From: Candidatus Kuenenia stuttgartensis
GTDB taxonomy: Bacteria > Planctomycetota > Planctomycetia > Isosphaerales > Isosphaeraceae
Direction of reading: 5' to 3'
DNA: 24,484 bases
Assembly: GCA_945874095.1 (NCBI GenBank)
Contig: CAMCFM010000008.1
Coordinates: 1-24,484, forward strand
Shown here: positions 15,219 through 24,000 of the stretch, in pieces
How the letters are laid out: each line of letters opens with the position of its first letter
Position numbering within the stretch: the stretch's first letter is position 1
Made by a program: the position numbers and the translations under genes
The notes under the pieces: generated by a model
Database searches by the model: none
What the model was told of the DNA's origin: nothing
Seen by the model: only the letters and a program-made list of their open reading frames with translations

Positions 15219-15713
15219 TCACTGAGCCGTATAGCGTGGTGGCAGGGCGGTGCCCAGATTCGAACGCTTGCCGTACAGGTAAAGCAGGTGATGATCCAGG
15301 TGGGTGATGTATTTCGCGAGCAACGATGCCAGAGTGACCACGCCTGTCTCACTGTGAGTCCCACGGCGGGCGAAATCCTGATCTGAAAGTGTGTGCAGAA
15401 TCCGGGTCATCCATCGACGATTCGTCGCAAACATCTCCACAGCGTCAGCAAGCGGGGCGTTTGCATAATCCAGACGGGTGGCCCAGGCCGATTCGTCGTA
15501 GGCCATTAAAGTTGGATTCTCTTCAGCGATCACTCGTTTCATGCGTTCTGCGCCATTGAGGTCAGAATCGACCAGGTGAGCGATCACCTGGCGGATCGAC
15601 CATTCACCGGGCCCAATCGGCTGATCCACTTTATCTTCAGGAAGTTCGGAAGTGGCATAGACCAGCAGTGGTCCACCATTGGAGTATCGCTTGATCACAT
15701 CGGTACGACTCAT
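15219..15713 (-). CDS. DinB-like four-helix-bundle protein
   Basis: A 164-residue protein of the DinB/YfiT-like superfamily. The three likely metal-binding histidines are His46 (in VIAHLVDSD), His138 and His141 (in YITHLDHHLLYL). The GEWSIRQVIAHL and RMKRVIAEENPTL segments are typical of this group in planctomycetes and relatives. Members include thiol-dependent transferases (bacillithiol or mycothiol S-transferases) and many uncharacterised proteins; the exact activity is unknown. Start ATG 15713 (MSRTDVIKRY) fits the family N-terminus better than ATG 15725. It lies 60 bases after the HdeD-like gene on the same strand and may be co-transcribed. Confidence 0.85.
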   Translation of the reverse strand: MSRTDVIKRYSNGGPLLVYATSELPEDKVDQPIGPGEWSIRQVIAHLVDSDLNGAERMKRVIAEENPTLMAYDESAWATRLDYANAPLADAVEMFATNRRWMTRILHTLSDQDFARRGTHSETGVVTLASLLAKYITHLDHHLLYLYGKRSNLGTALPPRYTAQ

Positions 15714-15773
15714 AGGAAGTCCCATTTCTTTGGTGCTTTTTTCATGACCGCCATCAAACCGACGAACCGCAAT

Positions 15774-16343
15774 TCAGGAGACACTCAGTTCACGTGCCAA
15801 CCGTCGGCCAAACATGCCCAGCGCAACATAGCTCACACCTGTGATGATAATTTCGAGAGCAATCAGGGTTCCGATGAACCAGTAGCCTGAGAATGGGAAT
15901 TCTTGCCATAGCATGAGTCCCAACATGAATGTGAGCAAGCCATTGGCCATGGTCCAGCCCCACGATGGGAACCGGTAAATGAGCCCTGCAAACAGGACCA
16001 TCATGCCTTCGACCATGAACAAGGCGCCTAGAAAAAGTGTGATGGTTTCGGCAGCCATCGCAGGCCGGGTGACCATGACAAGTCCCGATACAGCGCCGAT
16101 GGAAGCTGAGATCAGGTGGAAGAAAAAGCCACCCCATTCTCTCGAACGGTGTGCTGCAACGAGTTCTACACCGCCTCTGACGAGTAGAAGGATCCCGAAA
16201 TAGACCATGCTTGTCAATGTGAGCGAAACCACCATCCCAAGGCCGACAAAACCGAGCACCGTGATCAAAGCACCGAAGATGATGAACCAGGTGGCATTAC
16301 GCTTCAGGGGCAAGAGGTTGCCCTGCATAAGGTCGGTCGGCAT
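15774..16343 (-). CDS. HdeD-like (DUF308) six-helix membrane protein
   Basis: A 189-residue integral membrane protein with about six evenly spaced hydrophobic helices and short polar loops, for example WFIIFGALITVLGFVGLGMV and GWTMANGLLTFMLGLMLW. The repeated G-rich helix pairs and the VEGMMVLFAGL segment are characteristic of the HdeD/DUF308 family, whose E. coli member helps acid resistance at high cell density. Its role here is inferred. The start at 16343 has a GGGAGA ribosome binding site at suitable distance; the longer frame to 16493 adds 50 polar residues with no membrane character and was rejected. Confidence 0.88.
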   Translation of the reverse strand: MPTDLMQGNLLPLKRNATWFIIFGALITVLGFVGLGMVVSLTLTSMVYFGILLLVRGGVELVAAHRSREWGGFFFHLISASIGAVSGLVMVTRPAMAAETITLFLGALFMVEGMMVLFAGLIYRFPSWGWTMANGLLTFMLGLMLWQEFPFSGYWFIGTLIALEIIITGVSYVALGMFGRRLARELSVS

Positions 16344-16790
16344 GAATGGATTCTCCCTTGGGGGTCTGTTCGTGCATAGCGATGACTCGCTATGTTGCGG
16401 ATGATTGCGTCGTTTCATCAGTTTAACAAAATGGCTGGACTGATGAGAGTAAGAAATGATGAAACAGTGTTTAAATCTTGATCGCTTCGTCAATGCTAAG
16501 GATTAGACCGGAAAAAACTTCCGGTTTATAAGAACCAACCAACCGAACCGGGGCTAACGCCAAGACCGGCAAGATAAATCCACCACAACCCTCACAAAGG
16601 TAGGGTGGGGTGAAGCCCTTCAGCCCATTTCCGAATGGCCCGTTCTACCAACGCAATTTATGTCAGAGTTCCAAAGCTCGACCTCTTCAGCTTGACTAAA
16701 CTGCATGAAATCATGATGATTATGGATAGCGAGCAGGCTCAGTCCTGCCCATCTGGTTTAACTGTCCATGCAGGGAAAGGTCTGACGTCG
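16344..16790. other. Divergent intergenic region between hdeD-like gene and sulfite reductase
   Basis: About 450 bases with no convincing gene. The sulfite reductase frame is open from 16635 but its first 52 residues are not conserved. A perfect inverted repeat lies at 16507-16525. A second hairpin is possible near 16606-16625 (GGGGTGAA with TTCAGCCC, one mismatch). I recognise no known riboswitch class. A 16635-start peptide ending in the reductase frame cannot be excluded as a leader. Confidence 0.4.
16507..16525. promoter_or_regulatory. Perfect inverted repeat upstream of sulfite reductase (operator or hairpin)
   Basis: ACCGGAA and TTCCGGT are separated by five bases and followed by TTTATAAG, which could serve as a -10. 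The repeat would then fill the promoter spacer, a position typical of repressor operators. In RNA it would form a 7-bp hairpin with only a weak U-tract. Which role is real cannot be told from sequence. Confidence 0.4.
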
Positions 16791-18560
16791 ATGTCCACGG
16801 TTGTGCCAAAGCCGAGTAAAATTGAAGGAATCAAACTGGCCAGCGAGTATCTGAAAGGTTCTTTGCTGGACGAGACGACAAACGGCCTGGAACATTTTAC
16901 GGACGATGCCGGTATCCTTCTCAAATTTCACGGCTCGTATCAGCAAGACGATCGCGACCTGCGCACCCAGCGCAAAAAGCAAGGGCTCGACAAAGCTCAC
17001 TCTGTGATGGTGCGTGTCCGGATGCCAAGTGGCCGATTCACTGCCAATCAATACCGCGTTCTAGATAATCTCGCAGGCGATCTTGGGAATAGTTCCCTTA
17101 GAATCACCACACGCCAGGAAATCCAGTACCACGGCGTTCCAAAGTCGAATATGAAAACGTTGGTTTCTACCATAAACCGTACCCTGTTAACGACTTTAGC
17201 AGCCTGTGGCGATGTGGAACGTAACGTCCTTGGCTGCCCTGCGCCGATCAAAGATGCACGCCACGCCCAGATGCGTGAAGATGTGATGGCTTTTGCCACC
17301 CACTTTGCTCCACGATCAAGCTCTTATTGGGATATCTGGCTGGACGGTGAAAAGATCGAAGGTTTTCTGCCAGAAGATCTTTCTGTTAAACATGTTCCAA
17401 CAGCTGGCGACGATCCTGTGGAGCCGATTTACGGCAAGTCATACCTTCCCCGTAAGTTCAAAACAGCATTCGCTTTCCCCGACGATAACTGTACGGATGT
17501 GATTGCCAACGACCTTGGCTTTCTGGCGATTCTGAAGGATGGCGAAATCGCTGGATGGGATATCTATGTTGGTGGGGGGATGGGAACCACTCCGAGTTCA
17601 AAGCGAACTTTCCCGGCTCTTGGAGTGGCACTTTGCTATGCCTCCCGGGCCGATTTTCTGAAGATCAGCGAAGCGATTATCAAAGTCTATCGTGATTTTG
17701 GTGATCGGTCGGATCGGAAGCGGGCCCGACTGAAATACATCATCGCTGACTGGGGTATCAAAGCCTTCCGCGATAAAGTGGAAGAATATCTTGGCCACCC
17801 GATTACGGATCCGACCGGGACCCCGATCACGGCTGTGGACGACCACCTCGGCTGGCATAAACAGGGCGACGGGAAATGGTTCCTGGGCGTACCGATCGAA
17901 AATGGCCGGATCAAGAACGATTCTGCGCTTCAGCTGAAAACGGGTTTACGCCAGATTGTCGATCAGTTTGACCTTGGTGGGGCATTCACCTGCCAGCAAT
18001 CCGTACTGTTTTCTGATATCAACGAATCAGATAAGCCAGCGATTGAGAAAATTCTGGCCGATCATCATATCGCACGGGTGGATCAGATCAGCACAGTGCG
18101 ACGATGGTCCATGGCTTGTCCAGCCATGCCAACATGTGGCCTTGCTGTGACCGAATCGGAACGGGCTCTGCCGGATTTGCTGGACCGATTGGAAAAGGTC
18201 ATCGCAAAACTTGGTCTTGAAAAAGAAGCCTTTACAGTGCGAATGACAGGCTGCCCGAATGGCTGTGCACGACCATACAACTCAGATATTGGGCTGGTGG
18301 GGCGGTCTGCAGGACGAACTGATGAAGGTGGAAGTGTCCCTGGTACGTACACTGTTTTTCTAGGCGGACGATTGATTGGCGATCGATTGAACAGGATTTA
18401 CAAAGATTACGTCCCGTTTGACCAGATTGACGCAGAGCTGGAAATCGTTCTGACCCGATTCCGTGATGAACGACAAGGCAGCGAGAGTTTTGGTGAATTT
18501 TGCCATCGCGTTCAGATCGCCGTTGGTGAAGTGGCCGGCGGCGTCGAAACAGCCAGCTAA
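16791..18560 (+). CDS. cysI: Assimilatory sulfite reductase, siroheme/4Fe-4S hemoprotein subunit
   Basis: A 589-residue protein of the nitrite/sulfite reductase superfamily that reduces sulfite to sulfide with six electrons for cysteine synthesis. The siroheme-linked 4Fe-4S cluster ligands are Cys443-x5-Cys449 (ACPAMPTCGLAVTES) and Cys488-x3-Cys492 (TGCPNGCARPY). The sequence after the first pair (ERALPDLLDRLE) is more like sulfite than nitrite reductases. Conserved anion-binding segments RITTRQEIQYHG and NVLGCP are present. The electron donor (CysJ flavoprotein or ferredoxin) is not encoded nearby, so the symbol is by homology to the hemoprotein. ATG 16791 was chosen because GGGAAAGG lies about ten bases upstream and typical homologues begin there; the frame extends to 16635. 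Confidence 0.92.
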   Translation: MSTVVPKPSKIEGIKLASEYLKGSLLDETTNGLEHFTDDAGILLKFHGSYQQDDRDLRTQRKKQGLDKAHSVMVRVRMPSGRFTANQYRVLDNLAGDLGNSSLRITTRQEIQYHGVPKSNMKTLVSTINRTLLTTLAACGDVERNVLGCPAPIKDARHAQMREDVMAFATHFAPRSSSYWDIWLDGEKIEGFLPEDLSVKHVPTAGDDPVEPIYGKSYLPRKFKTAFAFPDDNCTDVIANDLGFLAILKDGEIAGWDIYVGGGMGTTPSSKRTFPALGVALCYASRADFLKISEAIIKVYRDFGDRSDRKRARLKYIIADWGIKAFRDKVEEYLGHPITDPTGTPITAVDDHLGWHKQGDGKWFLGVPIENGRIKNDSALQLKTGLRQIVDQFDLGGAFTCQQSVLFSDINESDKPAIEKILADHHIARVDQISTVRRWSMACPAMPTCGLAVTESERALPDLLDRLEKVIAKLGLEKEAFTVRMTGCPNGCARPYNSDIGLVGRSAGRTDEGGSVPGTYTVFLGGRLIGDRLNRIYKDYVPFDQIDAELEIVLTRFRDERQGSESFGEFCHRVQIAVGEVAGGVETAS

Positions 18561-18599
18561 GACTTTCGAAGAGATCAAAAAGAGACGAAAAAACGTACA

Positions 18600-18621
18600 G
18601 GGACATTCCATGGGATGTCCC
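18600..18621 (+). promoter_or_regulatory. Hairpin between sulfite reductase and phosphatase genes
   Basis: GGGACAT pairs perfectly with ATGTCCC over an 8-base loop, ending 14 bases before the next ATG. It has no U-tract in the plus direction. On the minus strand a run of six T residues follows within about six bases, but no minus-strand gene ends here. It may be an mRNA processing or stability element. Confidence 0.4.
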
Positions 18622-18635
18622 GTTAAGGACAGACT

Positions 18636-19277
18636 ATGACCCGACTTTATCTGCTTCGCCATGCTCAGACTGCGGACACAGAACGATTCCATGGAAGTGA
18701 ATCGGATATTGGGCTATCCGAGTGGGGCCACGAACAGAGCAGGCTTATCGCCAAACGATTTAAGAACTTACCGATTTCTGCAGTCTACAGTTCTGCCATG
18801 AAACGTGCTGTCAGCACTGCTGCGCCCATTGGCCTTGAACTGGGGATTGTGCCTCAGCAAATCCGGGCACTTCATGAGCGAAGTATGGGGGCACTGGCAG
18901 GTGCGGATCGTCATGCGTTTCGGCATGTTTATCAGGATGCCATGACAGCATGGTCTGCGGGCGACGTCGATCACACCCACGAAACCGCTGAGAGCTTTCG
19001 GATGATGCAAGACAGAGGGGTTCCTGCCCTGACGAGCCTTCTGGAAAAGCATCAGGGAAAGAACGAGTCGATTATTGTCGTCTCGCACGGAATGTTGATT
19101 CGAGTGCTCCTGGCAAGCCTGATTCCAGACTTGACATTATCTAAACTCGGCGAAATCAAGATCGACAACGTTGCCGTCAACGAATTGATCTGGAACGGCC
19201 AATCCCTCGAACCCGTCAGGCTTTACGATCTGCCAGACGAATTGCAAAACCCGCCTGAGGACAAGCCGTTCTGGTGA
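18636..19277 (+). CDS. Histidine phosphatase (phosphoglycerate-mutase-like) family protein
   Basis: A 213-residue cytoplasmic protein of histidine phosphatase branch 1. The phosphohistidine motif is LRHAQT (Arg8-His9). The other catalytic-pocket residues are Arg57 in SAMKRAVSTA, Glu81 in LHERSMG and His151 in VVSHGM. Family members include cofactor-dependent phosphoglycerate mutases, alpha-ribazole phosphatases and nonspecific phosphatases; the length and lack of mutase-specific insertions favour a small-molecule phosphatase. AAGGA lies eight bases before ATG 18636. It follows the sulfite reductase gene by 75 bases on the same strand and converges on the next gene with 12 bases between stops. 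Confidence 0.92.
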   Translation: MTRLYLLRHAQTADTERFHGSESDIGLSEWGHEQSRLIAKRFKNLPISAVYSSAMKRAVSTAAPIGLELGIVPQQIRALHERSMGALAGADRHAFRHVYQDAMTAWSAGDVDHTHETAESFRMMQDRGVPALTSLLEKHQGKNESIIVVSHGMLIRVLLASLIPDLTLSKLGEIKIDNVAVNELIWNGQSLEPVRLYDLPDELQNPPEDKPFW

Positions 19278-19289
19278 TGCTCAAAACCG

Positions 19290-20468
19290 TTATTTTGACT
19301 TCTTGGGAGTCGGGCTGCTCGGCTTCGTGCTCTTCTTCCCAGCTTCAGCCTTCTTTGCAGCAGGCTTGGCAGGCGTTTTTGCAGATGTAGCCGGTTTGGT
19401 GCTGCCAGGCTTCTCAGCAGATTTGTCAGAGTCTGTTTCTGGTTTTGAAGGACTGACGGATTTTGCAGTCGGTTTAACGCTGGTTGAAGCCGTTATTCCA
19501 GATGCAGAAGCGGATGGAGCACTGGCTTTTGCAGGCGAAGACTTGGAACTAGGGGCTGAGGCCGATTTTTTGGACACAGGCTTTACTGTGGCCTTGGGTG
19601 AGGGAGAGGCACCGTCTTTATTCGGATGTTCTGGGCTGGCAGAAGGATCATTGGCTTGGCCAATCGATACTTCCTCTTTATTCACATTGGCATCCGATTT
19701 TACAGGTTTTGATGGCTTCGCCGAGGGTGCCTTGGGACTGGATTTGCCAGACTTCTTTGGCTCTTCTTTGGCTTTTACCTTTGGAGGGTTCAGCATCGCT
19801 TCGTAAGCTGGACAAACCTCTTTGAATCGGCAGGCGGGACACTTGGGTGCTTCGGTGGTGCAGACTGATTCCACAAATTCTTCGATAAGGCCAATCGCAA
19901 GCAGAATTTGAGCTTTGGGAATATTCTTCTCAAGGATTCCGCGCAGAGTGGAATGATCGGCATTATGCTCGACCAGACCAACTCTTCTGGCCATCAGCAG
20001 GATTCGGTCATCGACTGGAAAAGCGTGTCCACCCAGAGTTTGAACCTGTGCCTGAGCCATGATGAAATCAGAGGCCAAGGCGTCGTAATCCTTGAGGTCG
20101 TCTTTCGCTTCCTTGAAAGTCTTTTTTGCGATCCCATCAATGTCATACTTGTAATTTTTCTGAAAAATCTGCTTCAGAAACTTCCGAATCGCTCTGGCAC
20201 GCAATTCCGAATCAGGAACATGCCCGATGATCGTCTGAATTTCTCTGAGTTCACTGACCCTAAGTTCATTAAAATCAAAGTAGTTTGTGCGAAATTCGTT
20301 TAATGCACGAAGCGAATCCTGCAAGCTCCGATTTTCTCGCAGAATCGCCAGCATGACGCTTTCAACAATCGGAAGTTTGGGGAATTCCTCAGCCTTGGGA
20401 AAGGCTGTTTTCAACTCATCAATGACTTGAGAGGTCAAAATCGACTTGGAGCTTTTCGAAGAGGCCAT
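19290..20468 (-). CDS. Endonuclease III-like Fe-S protein with histone-H1-like tail
   Basis: Residues 1-228 match the HhH-GPD (endonuclease III) fold. The C-terminal Fe-S loop has the exact endonuclease III spacing C-x6-C-x2-C-x5-C (Cys203, 210, 213, 219). An LGGHAFPVDDRI segment (145-156) holds the Asp corresponding to the catalytic Asp. The helix-hairpin-helix signature LPGVGRKTA is replaced, and the catalytic Lys of bifunctional enzymes is not evident, so it may be a monofunctional glycosylase or a non-catalytic DNA binder. Residues 229-392 are a low-complexity tail of Lys, Ala, Ser and Pro, like eukaryotic histone H1 and bacterial Hc1-type proteins, expected to bind DNA without sequence preference. 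The GC-rich tail gives long antisense frames. The gene stands alone between convergent and upstream neighbours. Confidence 0.85.
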   Translation of the reverse strand: MASSKSSKSILTSQVIDELKTAFPKAEEFPKLPIVESVMLAILRENRSLQDSLRALNEFRTNYFDFNELRVSELREIQTIIGHVPDSELRARAIRKFLKQIFQKNYKYDIDGIAKKTFKEAKDDLKDYDALASDFIMAQAQVQTLGGHAFPVDDRILLMARRVGLVEHNADHSTLRGILEKNIPKAQILLAIGLIEEFVESVCTTEAPKCPACRFKEVCPAYEAMLNPPKVKAKEEPKKSGKSSPKAPSAKPSKPVKSDANVNKEEVSIGQANDPSASPEHPNKDGASPSPKATVKPVSKKSASAPSSKSSPAKASAPSASASGITASTSVKPTAKSVSPSKPETDSDKSAEKPGSTKPATSAKTPAKPAAKKAEAGKKSTKPSSPTPKKSK

Positions 20469-20577
20469 GTTTGATTTGACTCTAAACGCTGGGAATCAAG
20501 GATCATTCGTACATATGTCACAAGAAAACGATCTTATCATGGAGCCTTCAAGACGTTCACCTGAAGACGCTTCTGAT

Positions 20578-20997
20578 TCAGTCCTTTTCTGGTTCTAACC
20601 CGTCATCTTCGGCATGACCCGTCGACTCAGCCGATTGGCTTCTCGCGATATTGTCCTCGGCGATTGATAATTCAATCGACTTGAGGATCTCCATGGTCCG
20701 TCGGGCGGAATTGTCGATCTCAAAACGAAGTTCCGGAGTGATCCGGGTCTGGAGTCTCGCAGCAATTTTTTTCTGGAGGAAGCCCCGAGCTGATTGCAGG
20801 CCATGCATCACACGCTTCTCCTCGCGGTCGTCACCTGTGACAGTGAAAAACACTTTGGCATAGCGGAGATCCGGAGTCACTTCAGCCGACAGGACAGTCA
20901 CATTGCGTACACGAGGGTCGCTGACCTCCGTGAGTATGGCTGTGGCCACAACTTCACGAACAGCTTCAGCCACTCTCAAAGAACGGTGAACACTCAT
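20578..20997 (-). CDS. rbfA: 30S ribosome-binding factor RbfA
   Basis: RbfA binds the immature 30S subunit and assists maturation of the 16S rRNA 5' region. The 139-residue protein shows the family pattern: RVAEAVREVVATAILTE near the N-terminus, DPRVRNVTVLSAEVTPDLRYAKVFF in the KH-like core, and RFEIDNSARRTMEILKSI. It ends in a short acidic tail (about residues 118-139). It follows infB by 76 bases, the usual infB-rbfA order, with a strong hairpin in between. Confidence 0.95.
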   Translation of the reverse strand: MSVHRSLRVAEAVREVVATAILTEVSDPRVRNVTVLSAEVTPDLRYAKVFFTVTGDDREEKRVMHGLQSARGFLQKKIAARLQTRITPELRFEIDNSARRTMEILKSIELSIAEDNIARSQSAESTGHAEDDGLEPEKD

Positions 20998-21036
20998 TTT
21001 GGGTTACCAGTTCGCCCACTGATTCTAAAATGTGAA

Positions 21037-21062
21037 TTCGGGCGACCAAATTGTCGCCCGAA
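21037..21062 (-). terminator. Strong hairpin between infB and rbfA
   Basis: A perfect 10-bp stem (TTCGGGCGAC with GTCGCCCGAA) and 6-base loop lie 11 bases after the infB stop. On the minus strand it is followed by UUCACAUUUU, a broken U-tract. It could be a partial terminator that lowers rbfA expression, or a 3'-end stabilising structure; the interrupted U-run argues against full termination. Confidence 0.6.
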
Positions 21063-21073
21063 CCCTCATGAAA

Positions 21074-24000
21074 TTACAGTGTTCGGCGAATTTCCTCGAT
21101 CTTGTAGGCCTCGATGATATCGTCAGTCTTGAGATCGTCGTAATTCGAGACGCGGATACCGCACTCGAACCCTTCGCGAACTTCCTTGACATCATCTTTG
21201 AAACGCTTGAGAGCTTCGAGCGATCCCTTGTAGATTTCACGGCCGTCACGCAACAGCCGAATCTTGGCCGATCGTTCGATCGTACCCTGCGTTACAAAAC
21301 AGCCTGCAACGGTGCCGACCTTGGAAATCTTGAAGACCTGACGAACCGCAGCGCGGCCCAGATGTGTCTCTTTGATTTCCGGGACAAGCATCCCTTCGAT
21401 GGCTTTTTTCACTTCATCCGTCACCTGATAGATGATGTCGTATCGACGAATGTCGATCTTCTTGTCATCGGCCAGACTCATCGCCCGGTCTTCAGGTGCA
21501 ACACGGAAGCCAATGATAATGGCTTGTGAGGCGTCTGCCAGTTGGACATCGCTTTCGCTGATCCCACCCACAGCCCTGTGCAGAATCCGAATTGGAATCT
21601 CGGTGTTCTCGAGTTTATCCAGCTCTTTTGTAAGGGCTTCGAGCGATCCCTGCACATCGGCCTTGAGGATGATGTTCAGGCTTCTGACACGCTGTTCGTT
21701 CATCCTGTCGAAGAGATTTTCGAGGGTAACTGAACTGCGTTCGGAACGATCCTGCTCGCGGGAGCGTGTCTTGCGTGTCTCTGAAATTTCGCGGGCTTTC
21801 GAGAGATCCGGAAGAACTGCAAACTTCTCACCGGCTTCTGGAACAGAATCCAGGCCGTTGACTTCCACTGGCATGCTCGGGCCAGCCTCTTCAACTGGTT
21901 CACCACGATGGTTGAACATGGCGCGGACCCGGCCATAGCCGTCGCCGCACACAATGACGTCACCAATCTTGAGTGTTCCGTCTTGAATCAGCATGGTCGC
22001 CACAACACCCCGACCTTCGGAAATCTGGGATTCCAGACAGGTTCCGACAGCTGGGCGATTCACATTACCCTTGAATTCTTTCAGTTCCGCAATCAGCAAC
22101 AGGTTTTCCAGAAGTTCAGGAATACCGGCCCCGGTGTGGGCTGAAGTCTTCACAACCAGGGTGTCGCCACCATATTCTTCAGGAACAAGGCCATGCTGGC
22201 TGAGTTCACCAAAGATCCGGTTGAAATTGATGTTCGGCAGATCGACCTTGTTCAGGGCGACAATGATTGGAACATCGGCAGCCTTGGCGTGACTGATCGC
22301 TTCCAGCGTTTGCGGCATCACGCCGTCATCCGCTGCAACAACCAGAACCACGATGTCCGTGACATTCGCACCACGGGCACGCATTGACGTAAATGCTTCG
22401 TGACCAGGTGTGTCAAGGAATGTAATCGCATGACCATTGTGAACCACCTGATAAGCACCAATGTGCTGGGTGATCCCGCCTGATTCATGAGCGGCAACGT
22501 CTGACTTCCGGATCTTGTCAAGAAGCGATGTTTTGCCATGGTCGACGTGGCCCAGAATGGTGATGATTGGTGCACGAGGGCGTTTGTCGCCTTCCACCGT
22601 TTCATCCACAAAGGCATCAAGCAGATCATCTTCCGCTGTCCGTTCATGGACAATGGTCAGATCCACTCCAAATTCCAGAGCCAATTCCAGGGCGGTCTGT
22701 TCAGGCAGCGAATCGTTGATACGAACCGCGATACCCTGAGAGAACAGCAAAGTCATGATCTGATTCGCTTTAACGCCAATCGCCTCAGAAAGACTTCTGA
22801 CGGTGATTGGAGCCTCAATCTCAGCGTGATCTTTACGCTGTTGCTGATTCCCAACTGGAACCTTGACTTTATGACGTCTGCGATATTGTCGTGAATCTTC
22901 TTCATCTACAGCCACCAGAACGGCGTCTACAGAGACAGGAGATGTCACGCGATCTTTTTGACGTTTCTCACGCTGAACCCGGCGGACGGCACGATCGCCA
23001 ACTGCCCCAGATTTCGCTTTTTTACGTTCTTCCTCATCGTCGATCGGAATCGCAGGAGCTTGTGCGGCTGATGCATTGCCGGATGGATTCTGAACGGATT
23101 GCGAAGGGGCTGAAGCAGGTGCTCCCATTCCCATCCTTGGAGCAGATCCTGACATGCGGCCACCGGAAGGCTGCTGGGCAGGTTTGGCTGCTCCTGGCAA
23201 TCCACCAATCTGGCCGGATTGCATCATCGCCTTGAGTTGATCAGGCGTGAACTTTTTGTCCGGACGTGTGTAAGAACCACCACCATCTGGTGGTGGAGGG
23301 CTCCCACTACCAGGTCTTGGTCCCTGACCCTGTGCAGGACGTTGACCACCACCACCCTTTTGCTCGGAAGACCGGTGCAAAGGGCCTTGTCCTGTCGGTG
23401 CCCCGGTAGGAGCAAACGAGCGGAATGTCGGTGGGGTTGGGCCTGTTGGGCGTGGCATTTGCCGACGCTCCAATGATGGATCGGCAGACGGTTTGCGCTC
23501 TGGAGGCCGTTGCGGAGCCTGTGGTACACCTGGAGCAGGCATCGTTCGCCGCACACCCGAAGGATCAATGTAATCCCTGCGAGTAAATGGGCTTGGAGGC
23601 TCTGGAGGTGCCGGAGGTGCGGCCGCTGTAACGGCTGGCTGTTGCTCTACAGACTCTTGTGCCTGAGGCTCGGCAGAGGCTTTGGGAGCGACTGAGGCCA
23701 GCGGTTGACGAGGCGGTTGGTTTGGTCGATGCAGACCTGTGGAAAGGACAGGCGTTTTGCCTGACTGGATTCCTGATGGTCCACCAGGTCGTGGAGCAGG
23801 AGCAGGCGGACGCTGCAGCGGTGGCTTTGGGCCTGCTGGAGCATTTTGCAGTGGGGGCCTGGGGCCTGCTGGTGCGCTTTGCAGCGGTGGCTTGGGTCCT
23901 GCTGGAGCACTTTGCATCGGTGGCCTTTGAAATTCCGCAGGACGACTGGCTGCCGGTGGGCCGGTCAATCCAGTGGCTGCGGGGCGTACCGTCACGGGTT

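Noticed and set aside
16635..16790. 52-residue N-terminal extension of sulfite reductase
   Set aside because: The extension is not typical of the family, and a better ribosome binding site precedes the ATG at 16791. It remains possible as a leader peptide.
19303..19806. 167-codon plus-strand frame opposite the endonuclease III-like gene
   Set aside because: It is the antisense of the low-complexity Lys/Ala/Ser/Pro tail, has skewed composition, and lacks a family match or ribosome binding site.
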